Assembly (NCBI RefSeq): GCF_017165765.1
Contig: NZ_JAFGZD010000031.1
Location: 1 to 42,643, forward strand
DNA: 42,643 nucleotides
Direction of reading: 5' to 3'
Source of the DNA: Pseudomonas capsici
Lineage (GTDB): Bacteria > Pseudomonadota > Gammaproteobacteria > Pseudomonadales > Pseudomonadaceae
The position numbers and the translations under genes were made by a program. A model generated the notes under the pieces. That model was not told the DNA's origin. It made no database searches and saw only the letters and a program-made list of their open reading frames with translations. Shown in pieces: positions 18,697 to 26,237 of this stretch (its first letter is position 1; each line of letters begins with the position of its first letter).

Positions 18697-19872
18697 ATGC
18701 CAAAGTTCAAATTTCGCAAAACCGTTATCACTCTCGGCCTGGTGGTTGCGGCCGGTGTCTTGTATGCCGCGACCCGCTCCGAGGACGCGCCGCCCCAGTA
18801 CCTGACGGCCAAGGCCGAGCGTACCGATATCGAGAATTCGGTGCTGGCTACCGGCGTTCTGCAAGGGGTCAGGCAGGTGGATGTCGGTGCCCAGGTGTCC
18901 GGCCAGTTGAAGTCCCTCAAGGTCCAGTTGGGAGATGAGGTCAAGAAAGGGCAATGGCTGGCCGAGATCGACCCGGTCGTGCTGCAGAACTCCCTGCGTC
19001 AGGCTCAAGTCAATGAAGAAGACCTGATCGCCAAGAAGGAAGCTACGGCAGCGCAACTGAGCAAAGCCAAGACCACCTATGACCGTTATCAGAACCTGCT
19101 GCCGGCAGATGCGATCTCGAAACAGGATTTCGAGACGGCCAAGGCGGATTATCACGTTCAGGATGCCAACCTGCGCTCATTGAATGCCCAGCTCAAGGAT
19201 GCCCGCATTCAGGTGGAGACCGCCCGGGTCAACCTGGGTTATACACGCATTGTCGCGCCCATAGATGGGGCTGTAGTGGGCATCGTGACTCAGGAAGGCC
19301 AGACCGTCATTGCCCAGCAACTGGCACCGGTACTGCTCAAGCTTGCCGATCTGGACACCATGACCGTGAAGGCCCAGGTTTCCGAAGCGGATGTGATTCA
19401 TATCAAACAGGGCCAGGAAGTCTATTTCACGATCCTCGGTGAGTCCGACAAACGCTACTACGGCAAATTGCGCGGTATCGAGCCAGCGCCGCAGAACTTC
19501 CTGGAGACCCAGGCCAACAACTCCAGTCGTCAGAACACAGCGGTTTTCTATAACGCGCTGTTCGATGTACCCAATCCCGATCACAAGCTGCGTATCTCGA
19601 TGACTGCGCAGGTGCGTATCGTGCTTTCCAAAGCCACTGGCGTATTGACGGTCCCTGTTGCGGCATTGGGCGATAAAGACGCTGAAGGCCGCTTTGCGGT
19701 TCGCGTACTGGATGCCCAGGGTGTTGCGCAGGTTCGCAAGGTCAAGACCGGTATCAATAACAATGTCCGGGTGCAGATCGATGACGGGTTGCAGGAAGGT
19801 GATCAGGTTGTCATCGGCGAGCCTTCAACCTCGACGGCGACTGCCGCCGCAACTTCAGGAGCCGGCGCATGA
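18697..19872 (+). CDS. macA: MacA-type membrane fusion protein of lipopeptide exporter
   Basis: A 391-residue periplasmic adaptor anchored by one N-terminal segment (about residues 8-24, VITLGLVVAAGVLYA). It shows the HlyD/MacA layout: lipoyl half-motifs (VDVGAQVSGQLKSL and GYTRIVAPIDGAVV), a long coiled-coil hairpin between them (about 95-180), and the beta-barrel region ending in VLTVPVAALG. Known role: couples the MacB ATPase to an outer-membrane channel. It lies 81 bp after the NRPS stop with no clear terminator between, and its stop overlaps the macB start (ATGA at 19869-19872). It is therefore read as the lipopeptide exporter, like the MacAB genes behind other Pseudomonas lipopeptide synthetases. 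The Ala/Thr/Ser-rich C-terminus is unremarkable. Family call is firm; the substrate is inferred from position. Confidence 0.94.
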   Translation: MPKFKFRKTVITLGLVVAAGVLYAATRSEDAPPQYLTAKAERTDIENSVLATGVLQGVRQVDVGAQVSGQLKSLKVQLGDEVKKGQWLAEIDPVVLQNSLRQAQVNEEDLIAKKEATAAQLSKAKTTYDRYQNLLPADAISKQDFETAKADYHVQDANLRSLNAQLKDARIQVETARVNLGYTRIVAPIDGAVVGIVTQEGQTVIAQQLAPVLLKLADLDTMTVKAQVSEADVIHIKQGQEVYFTILGESDKRYYGKLRGIEPAPQNFLETQANNSSRQNTAVFYNALFDVPNPDHKLRISMTAQVRIVLSKATGVLTVPVAALGDKDAEGRFAVRVLDAQGVAQVRKVKTGINNNVRVQIDDGLQEGDQVVIGEPSTSTATAAATSGAGA

Positions 19873-21830
19873 CGACTCAACCATTACTGGAGCTGCAAGG
19901 CATTACCCGCCGCTTCAGCGCAGGTGCCAAGGATTTCATTGCCCTGGATAACATCAACCTGACGATCAACGAAGGTGAGCTGGTCGCGATCATCGGCGCA
20001 TCCGGGTCGGGCAAGTCGACACTGATGAACGTGCTTGGCTGTCTCGATCATGCCGATGAGGGGAGCTACAAGGTCGGCGGACGTGAAACCCATGCCCTGA
20101 CGGATGACGAACTGGCAGCGCTCAGACGCGATCATTTCGGTTTCATCTTCCAGCGTTACCACCTGCTTGGGCATTTGAGCGCGGTCAATAACGTCGAGAT
20201 GCCTGCGATCTATGCAGGTGTAGGCGAGTCAGTCCGCAATGACAGGGCACAAGAGCTTCTGTCACGGCTGGGGCTGGGGGAGCACTTGCGTAACCGGCCC
20301 AATCAACTCTCCGGTGGTCAGCAACAGCGGGTCAGTATTGCACGCGCCTTGATGAATGGCGGGGAGATCATTCTCGCCGACGAACCGACCGGAGCGCTGG
20401 ATACCGCAAGCGGCAAGGAGGTGATGAAGATTCTGCTGGAGCTCAATGCGGCCGGGCGCACGGTGATTCTGGTTACCCACGATGAAAAGGTCGCGGCGCA
20501 TGCCCAGCGAGTCATCGAGATATCCGACGGCAAGATCGTCAGTGATCGTATCAACTCCGATCGTCAGTCCCTGGAAGAGCAGAAGCAAGACCGCTTGCCG
20601 ACAACCCGAAAGGGCAATCGCCTGGTGGCCAGCATCGAGTTGTTTCGCGAGGCATTCACCATGGCCTGGGTCGCGCTTATCTCGCACCGCATGCGTACCT
20701 TGCTGACCATGCTGGGTATTGTCATCGGCATTACATCCGTAGTGTCTATCGTGGCGGTCGGTGAGGGCGCCAAACGCTATGTGCTCAATGATATCGCTGC
20801 CATTGGCAGTACGACCATCGAGATATTCCCCGGCACCGACTGGGGCGACAGCCGTTCGGCAGCGATCGAAACACTGTCCCTTGGTGACGTCGCGGCGCTG
20901 GGAGAGCAGTACTACATTGATAGTGCCACGCCCAATGTCGGCCGCAATCTGCTGCTGCGCTATCAGAATCTCGACGTGACCGCGACAGTCAACGGAGTGG
21001 GCGACAACTATTTCCGTGTACGCGGCATCAAGATGGGGGAGGGAGTGGGCTTCAGCAAGGAAGACAGCATTCGACAGGCCCAGGTGGTGGTGATCGATCA
21101 CAACACCCGCATACGGCTGTTCGGACCGAAAGCCGACCCGCTGGGCCAGGTCATTCTGGTGGATAACCTGCCATGTGTCGTCATTGGTGTAACCGAAGAC
21201 AAGAAGAGCGTCTTCAATACCAGCAAAAACCTGAATGTATGGATGCCTTACGAAACGGCTTCGGGACGTTTGCTGGGGCAGCGCTATCTGGACAGCATCA
21301 CGGTAAGGGTCAAGGACGGACAGCCGAGCAAACTGGTGGAAGAGAATCTGACCAAACTTATCGAGAAACGCCACGGTACCAAGGACTTCTTCACCTACAA
21401 CCTGGACAGCATCATGCAGACCGTGCAGAAGACAAGTCAGTCTCTGGCGCTGCTGTTGTCGCTGATCGCGGTGATTTCCCTGGTGGTTGGCGGGATAGGG
21501 GTCATGAATATCATGCTGGTATCGGTGACTGAACGCACTCGCGAAATCGGTATCCGGATGGCGGTGGGTGCAAGGCCTTCCGACATTCGTCAGCAGTTTC
21601 TCGTAGAAGCGGTGATGGTTTGCCTGCTGGGCGGCATTATCGGTATCGGCCTGTCCTTTGCCATTGGCTATGTGTTTGCCCTGCTGGTCAAGGAGTGGCA
21701 AATGGTGTTTTCACTGGGATCGATCATTACGGCGTTCGTCTGTTCCACTCTGATCGGCATCGTGTTCGGTTTTGTGCCTGCACGCAATGCGGCACGTCTT
21801 GATCCCATCGAAGCCCTTGCGCGGGACTGA
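19869..21830 (+). CDS. macB: MacB-type ABC exporter, fused ATPase and permease
   Basis: 653 residues. An N-terminal ATPase has Walker A GASGSGKST (about 43-51), signature LSGGQ (147-151) and Walker B IILADEP (167-173). It is followed by a first membrane helix (about 280-300, LLTMLGIVIGITSVVSIVAVG), a large periplasmic domain and three C-terminal helices ending in the FtsX-like GFVPARNAARLDPIEAL. This is the full MacB architecture and normal length. MacB works as a dimer in the inner membrane with a hexameric MacA and a TolC-like channel. The start overlaps the macA stop by 4 nt, pointing to coupled translation. Inferred job: export of the lipopeptide made by the preceding NRPS. A hairpin follows directly after the stop. 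Confidence 0.95.
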   Translation: MTTQPLLELQGITRRFSAGAKDFIALDNINLTINEGELVAIIGASGSGKSTLMNVLGCLDHADEGSYKVGGRETHALTDDELAALRRDHFGFIFQRYHLLGHLSAVNNVEMPAIYAGVGESVRNDRAQELLSRLGLGEHLRNRPNQLSGGQQQRVSIARALMNGGEIILADEPTGALDTASGKEVMKILLELNAAGRTVILVTHDEKVAAHAQRVIEISDGKIVSDRINSDRQSLEEQKQDRLPTTRKGNRLVASIELFREAFTMAWVALISHRMRTLLTMLGIVIGITSVVSIVAVGEGAKRYVLNDIAAIGSTTIEIFPGTDWGDSRSAAIETLSLGDVAALGEQYYIDSATPNVGRNLLLRYQNLDVTATVNGVGDNYFRVRGIKMGEGVGFSKEDSIRQAQVVVIDHNTRIRLFGPKADPLGQVILVDNLPCVVIGVTEDKKSVFNTSKNLNVWMPYETASGRLLGQRYLDSITVRVKDGQPSKLVEENLTKLIEKRHGTKDFFTYNLDSIMQTVQKTSQSLALLLSLIAVISLVVGGIGVMNIMLVSVTERTREIGIRMAVGARPSDIRQQFLVEAVMVCLLGGIIGIGLSFAIGYVFALLVKEWQMVFSLGSIITAFVCSTLIGIVFGFVPARNAARLDPIEALARD

Positions 21831-21840
21831 GCCTTGCTAT

Positions 21841-21862
21841 CAGCCTCGATCTTCCGGGGCTG
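21841..21862 (+). terminator. Hairpin just after macB
   Basis: CAGCCTCG pairs with the downstream CGGGGCTG (8 bp with one G-T pair, loop ATCTTC), starting 11 nt after the macB stop. There is no T run after it, so it may be a processing or stability hairpin rather than a strong intrinsic terminator. Confidence 0.4.
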
Positions 21863-21901
21863 AATCGGGCTGAAAAGAGAGAGTGTTACAGAGAGAAAGA
21901 A

Positions 21902-21950
21902 GCAAGGGTATCGGTCAGTACATCCTCGGATATAGAACCGTTACCCTTGC
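21902..21950. terminator. Inverted repeat between convergent macB and luxR
   Basis: GCAAGGGTATCGG (21902-21914) is the complement of 21938-21950 with one mismatch; the loop is about 23 nt. It sits between convergent genes. On the minus strand it is followed by a pyrimidine-rich TTCTTTCTCTC stretch, so it fits best as the terminator of the luxR gene at 21987-22832. Confidence 0.5.
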
Positions 21951-21986
21951 AAAAGGAAGTGAACGCTGAAGAAGTGAAGAGCTGCT

Positions 21987-22832
21987 TCAGACAGCCTTCT
22001 GATAGACGCCGGCAGCCGTGACACTACGCTTGGTGTCGGTTGCATGCAGCCAGCGAAGCAACGGACTGCGTCCGCCAATCCCCATCTTTACCGCTGCGCG
22101 CTTGAAATAGCTTTCCACGGTGCTGACCTTCAATTCCAGACGTTCGGCCAGTTGAGGGACGGTGAGGCCTGCCAGCAGGCCAACACACACCTCGGTTTCA
22201 CGCAGGGACAGGCTCAACTCCGATGCCTGCAAACGATCGAGGAAGCGCTGGCGCAAGCTTTCCATGGCTGCATCTTCAGCAGCTCCGGCGATAATTGGCG
22301 TTGGAGCCACGGCTGCACGTACTGGCGTCAACGTGGCGATGTGTTCTTCGACAATCGGCAGCAGCATCAAGGACATGTCCTTGAGCTGCGCCCGTTCCTG
22401 GCTGGTGAAAGGTCTTGAGGAGGATGAACGATAGACCGAGATGACACAGCGCTTGCCATTGCTGTGAGATGCCAGGTGCACTTGAGGCACCTCACTGTGA
22501 TCGTTGCTGTCCTGCGCCTCATAAGCCGGTGTATCGAACCTGATGCTCTTGTCGACGCGGGCATTGGCAAACTGTTCGGCACTCAGCAAGACAGGCTCCA
22601 GGCAATGCTGGCCATTGTGCTGCATGGCATCCTGGCTGAGGTTTCTGGTGATGGGAGCTGGTACGGCAGCAGTGGTCGCGACTTCCACCAGCTTGGTGCG
22701 GTGCTGGGTCACGTGGGTGGCATCCACATGGAGCGAGGCGCTGATCAGATCGTGCAGCAGGCGGGCAAAATGACGGCTTCCGGTACCGGTGATGACTTTA
22801 CCCAAGTGGGGAAAGAGTTGTTGAACGTTCAT
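21987..22832 (-). CDS. LuxR-family transcription regulator, SalA/SyrF/SyrG-like, lacking an AHL domain
   Basis: 281 residues. The C-terminal LuxR-type helix-turn-helix (about 212-270) reads LSLRETEVCVGLLAGLTVPQLAERL then STVESYFKRAAVKMG. The N-terminal 200 residues show no acyl-homoserine-lactone pocket and no receiver-domain aspartate pattern. This is the layout of the SalA/SyrF/SyrG and RfiA regulators that drive lipopeptide genes in Pseudomonas. It is clearly paralogous to the regulator at 26238-27050. The start is well supported by AAAGGAAG a few bases upstream of ATG. It is convergent to macB, and 627 bp of AT-rich DNA with several palindromes lie upstream. Inferred job: activation of the NRPS and exporter genes. 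Which named regulator it equals cannot be told here. Confidence 0.88.
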   Translation of the reverse strand: MNVQQLFPHLGKVITGTGSRHFARLLHDLISASLHVDATHVTQHRTKLVEVATTAAVPAPITRNLSQDAMQHNGQHCLEPVLLSAEQFANARVDKSIRFDTPAYEAQDSNDHSEVPQVHLASHSNGKRCVISVYRSSSSRPFTSQERAQLKDMSLMLLPIVEEHIATLTPVRAAVAPTPIIAGAAEDAAMESLRQRFLDRLQASELSLSLRETEVCVGLLAGLTVPQLAERLELKVSTVESYFKRAAVKMGIGGRSPLLRWLHATDTKRSVTAAGVYQKAV

Positions 22833-22889
22833 CAGACTTCCTTTTTGTGTTAGATGAATTTTTTTTCAGTTGAATTTCTTCAACCTCCC

Positions 22890-22899
22890 AGTCGCGACT
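22890..22899. promoter_or_regulatory. 10-bp perfect palindrome upstream of luxR
   Basis: AGTCGCGACT lies 58-67 bp before the ATG of the luxR gene at 22832, a distance suited to an operator in its promoter. No binding protein can be named. Confidence 0.35.
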
Positions 22900-23162
22900 A
22901 AAAGTGCGCCGGGGCCTGTGGATTAAGGTCTGGGTCGTCATCTTCCTGTGAGCTTCCCAAGCCTTACCCCTGAAGAATCAAGGGCTGTTTTTCTCGCTGC
23001 GAGTAATATCAAGAGTTTGTCGCACTGTTCAAAAAGCGACATCGTCCAAGGCAAACATCTATCGAGCTTTAGGGTCCGCATGCTCGATGAATTTAATTAT
23101 TCTTGGGCTGTCTGAATATTGAACAGTGATTAATTTTTAACTTTCGCATCACTCATTTACTA

Positions 23163-23178
23163 CTGTACCTAGGTACAG
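23163..23178. promoter_or_regulatory. Lux-box-like 16-bp perfect palindrome
   Basis: CTGTACCTAGGTACAG is a perfect dyad that fits the loose LuxR-type consensus CT-N12-AG. A LuxR protein with a complete AHL pocket is encoded next to it (23460-24224). It lies about 330 bp before the luxR start at 22832, further than usual, so the promoter it serves is uncertain. Confidence 0.5.
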
Positions 23179-23298
23179 GAATGATTCAAGACGCCTTGTG
23201 TGCGCGACTATTGTATTTCTCAATGCAGTGAATAGTTAATGTTTATCGAGGACTTTCCTTAAGGTGGAGCCTTACTAAACAATCTGTGCGCAATGATT

Positions 23299-23314
23299 AA
23301 ACATATATATGTTT
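23299..23314. promoter_or_regulatory. AT-rich 16-bp palindrome
   Basis: AAACATATATATGTTT is perfectly symmetrical and is followed at once by a shorter relative, AAACACATGTTT (about 23317-23328). Two adjacent copies of AAAC-N-GTTT suggest a binding site, but no factor is implied. Confidence 0.35.
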
Positions 23315-23431
23315 CAAACACATGTTTATGGAAGAGTTATGAGGTTATATCGCGGGCACACGCAAACTACGCACTGATTGAGTGCGAAAGAATGCTTCAA
23401 TAGGGCGTAAAGAAGAAATTAATTGATGACT

Positions 23432-23468
23432 CTGGACTAGTCCAGATGGGTTTACTGGACTAGACCAG
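23432..23468 (-). terminator. Strong hairpin terminator overlapping the luxR-solo stop codon
   Basis: Read on the minus strand, CTGGTCTAGTCCAG (23468-23455) pairs with CTGGACTAGTCCAG (23445-23432): 13 of 14 pairs, 9-nt loop, followed by a T-rich stretch (ATTAATTTCTTCTTT). The stop codon of the luxR gene lies in the first arm. The second arm is itself part of a 16-bp perfect palindrome. Confidence 0.7.
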
Positions 23469-24224
23469 GTTGAGATACATGGCCTTCATCATGGCTTGCT
23501 TGACGTTGACACACTCCAGTTTTTCCGTCATCTGATGAGCGTAGAATTTCACTGTACGCTCACTGATATTCATTATCAGGCCGATTTCCCGGTAGGTCTT
23601 GCCCATGCTGAGCCACCTCAGAAACTCGTTTTCCCGTGGCGTCAGCCTCAGCGAGTCGGAGGACGTGCTGGGGTGCGGTCGGTTGTGATGGGCGAGATCG
23701 CTTATGACCTTTATCGCCAGTTGATGGGCTTTGATACTGGGCACGAACGCTTTGTTTGCAAGGGGAGCGGCCAGGTGCATCGAGCCAAAAGTGCGGCCAG
23801 GCTCATGCATGGGGACAGTGAAGCCTTGTTCTATCCCGTAATGGGCGGACTGCTCGACCACCTCCAGATTGACATGCTTGGGGCGCAGGACCTCGCTCCA
23901 GAAGAAGGGGCTGGAGGTGTTCGCCGAGTGAATGATGATGGGGTCTTTCTTGTAGAGCGACTTCATGCGATAGGTTTCTATCCACTCGGCCGGGTAATTG
24001 CTGAATATGGAAACTCGAGAAATCCCCAGCGGGGTCAGGTCCATGTGCAGGTAGGCAAAATAATCAACGTTTAACTTGCCAAGGAGGGAGGAGAGCGAAC
24101 TGATATATTCAGTTTCACTGGCGGCAGGGAAATTTCGCTCCGCTTCGATGAGCAAGTCAAACACCTGGGAATCCGGCAGTCTTGTGTCCATAGAGTCAGT
24201 CCGATAAATATCAATCTTTGCCAC
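23460..24224 (-). CDS. LuxR-type quorum-sensing regulator (AHL-binding plus HTH), apparently a solo in this window
   Basis: 254 residues from a GTG start; an ATG at 24191 would give 243. The N-terminal half is an autoinducer-binding domain with the classic invariant residues in TraR spacing: W and Y in WIETY, D-P in KKDP, W in PFFW and a later G. The C-terminal GerE helix-turn-helix (about 190-250) has LTPRENEFLRWL and ISERTVKFYAHQMTEKL. Known role: binds an acyl-homoserine lactone and then a lux-box DNA site. No luxI synthase is visible, so it either senses a signal made elsewhere in the genome or acts as a solo. Neighbouring lipopeptide regulators suggest it feeds into them, as PcoR and RfiA do in P. 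corrugata; that equivalence is inference. Neither candidate start has a strong ribosome-binding site. Confidence 0.9.
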   Translation of the reverse strand: MAKIDIYRTDSMDTRLPDSQVFDLLIEAERNFPAASETEYISSLSSLLGKLNVDYFAYLHMDLTPLGISRVSIFSNYPAEWIETYRMKSLYKKDPIIIHSANTSSPFFWSEVLRPKHVNLEVVEQSAHYGIEQGFTVPMHEPGRTFGSMHLAAPLANKAFVPSIKAHQLAIKVISDLAHHNRPHPSTSSDSLRLTPRENEFLRWLSMGKTYREIGLIMNISERTVKFYAHQMTEKLECVNVKQAMMKAMYLNLV

Positions 24225-24237
24225 GCCGTGAATGCTG

Positions 24238-24459
24238 TTACCCGGTCAAGAACGCTCGATAGTGCGAGTTTTCATCGGAAACAAGTGAGGTCATACGACA
24301 ACGGATGATCGAGAAAAGTTCAACGGCAAGTTCAGGGCTTGCCGTGTATGGTCTGCGCCCTAAGTCTGCTGAATGTGAAAATTTCATGATTTCAAAAGTC
24401 ATTGTTAGCCCGGTCTTAGATTTGACGATTCGCACCTGGATCCAATCATGCACGTGCAC
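24238..24459 (-). CDS. Possible small ORF upstream of the luxR solo
   Basis: A 73-codon frame (or 54 from an internal ATG, MTFEIMKF) ends 13 bp before the luxR-solo GTG, so it could be a leader cistron. I recognise no family, and no strong ribosome-binding site is visible. It may be chance in AT-rich DNA. Confidence 0.22.
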   Translation of the reverse strand: MHVHDWIQVRIVKSKTGLTMTFEIMKFSHSADLGRRPYTASPELAVELFSIIRCRMTSLVSDENSHYRAFLTG

Positions 24460-24740
24460 TTGAGAAAAAGCTATATCGTTTCAGCCTCTAGTGCAACCTG
24501 CAGGTGTTCACTTCTAGGATTTTTTGGCTATATGTGGGGAGGAGTTTCTCTGACGGGTCTTTGGCTGAGTGAATTAGTAACACTAATAAGTGGATTAGTG
24601 CAGATACATACATATGAGTAGGTAAAAAAATATTAATGTTCCCTGGTACGCTAAGTGCTAGCTATTTAATATTAACCACCTACTATCATGTTGTAGAGAT
24701 GCACTTGGCCACCATTATCATTTGAATGGATTTTCAGCAT
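24460..24740. other. Intergenic region between luxR solo and outer-membrane gene
   Basis: No gene is seen. It contains ATTAGT-aac-ACTAAT (24573-24587), with a third ATTAGT at 24594-24599, and long AT runs. It probably holds the promoter of the luxR solo and of the small ORF. Confidence 0.5.
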
Positions 24741-24756
24741 GCCCGCTCAAGCGGGC
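24741..24756 (-). terminator. Perfect hairpin over the stop codon of the outer-membrane gene
   Basis: GCCCGCT and AGCGGGC form a 7-bp perfect inverted repeat with a 2-base centre, covering the TGA at 24747-24749. No T run follows on the minus strand, so terminator function is only possible. Confidence 0.4.
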
Positions 24757-26192
24757 GGGACTGGCGGCAGGCTGGCTGGCATGGTGTACTCATTCCAGCC
24801 ACCACCTAGCGCCTTGTAGAGGTTGATTTCGGCAGTAAGCTGGGCAAGGCGGTCCGAGATCAATGTCGATTGTGCAGTGAAGAGTGAGCGCTGAGCATCC
24901 AGCAAGGTCAGACTGCTATCCAGACCGTTTCTGTAGCGTGCTTCGGCCAGGCGGTAATAGTCCTCGTTGGCTTTCAGTGAGTCACGCTGTGCAACCAGTT
25001 GTTCTGTGTACGTCTGTCTTGCCGCCAGGCCATCGGCGACTTCCTTGAAAGCGGTCTGAATGCTTTTCTCGTACTGTGCGACCCGGATATCTTTCTGGAT
25101 TTTCGAGTAATCCAGGCTGGCGCGCAGGTTGCCCGCATTGAAGATCGGTATGCTGATCTGTGGCTGGAAAAGCCAGCCTCCCGAACCAGCCTTGAACAGC
25201 CCCGACAGATCCCTGCTCGATGTACCTGCATTGGCAGTCAGGCTGATGTTTGGAAAGAATGCGGCACGCGCAGCGCCGATATTGGCATTGGCAGCTTTAA
25301 GCTGGTGTTCGGCTTGCAGAATGTCGGGACGACGCTGCAACAGTTCAGAAGGCAAGCCCGCCGGTACATTGCCAAGCAGCTCGCTGCTCAAGGGCTGCGC
25401 CGGCAGCGTATCCGACACGTTTGTGCCTGTCAGCAGGGTCAGGGCATTGAGGTCCTGGGCAACCAGTCTTTCGTATTGTGCAAGGCGTGCCCGTGCACTT
25501 TCCACGGACGTGCGTGCCTGGCTGATGGCCAGAGCCGATGCAGTGCCTGCCGATCCTTGTTGCAGAGTCAGCTTGAGGCTCTGTTCATAGGTCTGCAGAG
25601 TGTCACGGGTGAGTTTGAGCTGCTCCTGGTCTGCACGCCAGGTGAGGTAAGCGGTTGCCACGTTGGCCACAAGGCTCAGTTGCGTGCTGCGCCGAGCCTG
25701 TTCGCTGGAAAGATAGATTTCCAGATCCTCACGGGAAAGGCTGCGGTTGCGCCCGAACAGATCCAGTTCGTAGGCACTGATGCCCAATGTCGTAGAGTAG
25801 GAACTGCTGATGGCACGCTTGTTGACCCCTGACAAATCGGCCGGAAGACTTTGTCGCGTGCCTGACCCGCTCACTGAAACCGCGGGAAACAGGGCGCTAC
25901 GCTGTATACGGTACTGAGCCTGATACCCCTCGAGATTGAGCACCGCTACGCGCAAGTCACGATTATTGGACAATGAGCTTTCGATCAGTTGACCAAGTAC
26001 CGGGTCGCGAAAGAAGTTTCGCCAACCTTGTTCCGCCGCTGCCGGATTTGCCGGCTCGGTAACACCTGCCGCATAGGCAGGACCAGTCGGGTAGCTTGCA
26101 GCAACAGGTAAGGTCGGGCGTTGATAGTCGGGAATGAGAGAGCAACCGCCAAGCACTGAAAACGTCAGGGCGCTGAGTAAGAAGTACTTCAT
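24747..26192 (-). CDS. NodT/OprM-family outer-membrane efflux lipoprotein
   Basis: 481 residues with a lipoprotein signal peptide, lipobox LGGC (cleavage before Cys about 16), then SLIPDYQRP, typical of the RND/MacAB outer-membrane factor family. Two outer-membrane-efflux repeats follow (about 60-250 and 270-460), with family motifs such as RRPDILQAEHQLKAANANIGAARAAFFP and the late LLDAQRSLFTAQ. Known role: a trimeric TolC-like channel. It is encoded 45 bp downstream of a luxR gene on the same strand, so the two are probably co-transcribed. Inference: it is the outer-membrane part for MacA/MacB at 18697-21830 and perhaps for the second MacA at 27404, giving a complete pump for the lipopeptide. 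ATG start with AAAGG upstream. Length is normal for the family. Confidence 0.93.
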   Translation of the reverse strand: MKYFLLSALTFSVLGGCSLIPDYQRPTLPVAASYPTGPAYAAGVTEPANPAAAEQGWRNFFRDPVLGQLIESSLSNNRDLRVAVLNLEGYQAQYRIQRSALFPAVSVSGSGTRQSLPADLSGVNKRAISSSYSTTLGISAYELDLFGRNRSLSREDLEIYLSSEQARRSTQLSLVANVATAYLTWRADQEQLKLTRDTLQTYEQSLKLTLQQGSAGTASALAISQARTSVESARARLAQYERLVAQDLNALTLLTGTNVSDTLPAQPLSSELLGNVPAGLPSELLQRRPDILQAEHQLKAANANIGAARAAFFPNISLTANAGTSSRDLSGLFKAGSGGWLFQPQISIPIFNAGNLRASLDYSKIQKDIRVAQYEKSIQTAFKEVADGLAARQTYTEQLVAQRDSLKANEDYYRLAEARYRNGLDSSLTLLDAQRSLFTAQSTLISDRLAQLTAEINLYKALGGGWNEYTMPASLPPVPPA

Positions 26193-26237
26193 TGAAATAG
26201 CCTTTGTAGATACCGGTAACCCAATGCAGTCAGTGGG

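Larger units (their letters stand above)
22833..23459. other. 627-bp AT-rich intergenic region with several palindromes
   Basis: No convincing gene is visible on either strand. The region should hold the promoter of the luxR gene ending at 22832. It contains AGTCGCGACT (22890-22899), ATCGAGC...GCTCGAT (23061-23067 / 23082-23088), a lux-box-like palindrome (23163-23178), AAACATATATATGTTT (23299-23314) and the terminator of the next luxR gene (23432-23468). Confidence 0.7.

Noticed and set aside
20262..21701. 479-aa minus-strand ORF opposite macB
   Set aside because: MacB on the plus strand is complete with all motifs; the antisense frame resembles nothing.
23431..23446. Perfect palindrome TCTGGACTAGTCCAGA read as an operator or lux box
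   Set aside because: It pairs with the neighbouring CTGGTCTAGTCCAG to form a 14-bp hairpin at the end of a gene with a T-rich tail, so a terminator explains it better; it also does not have the CT-N12-AG spacing.
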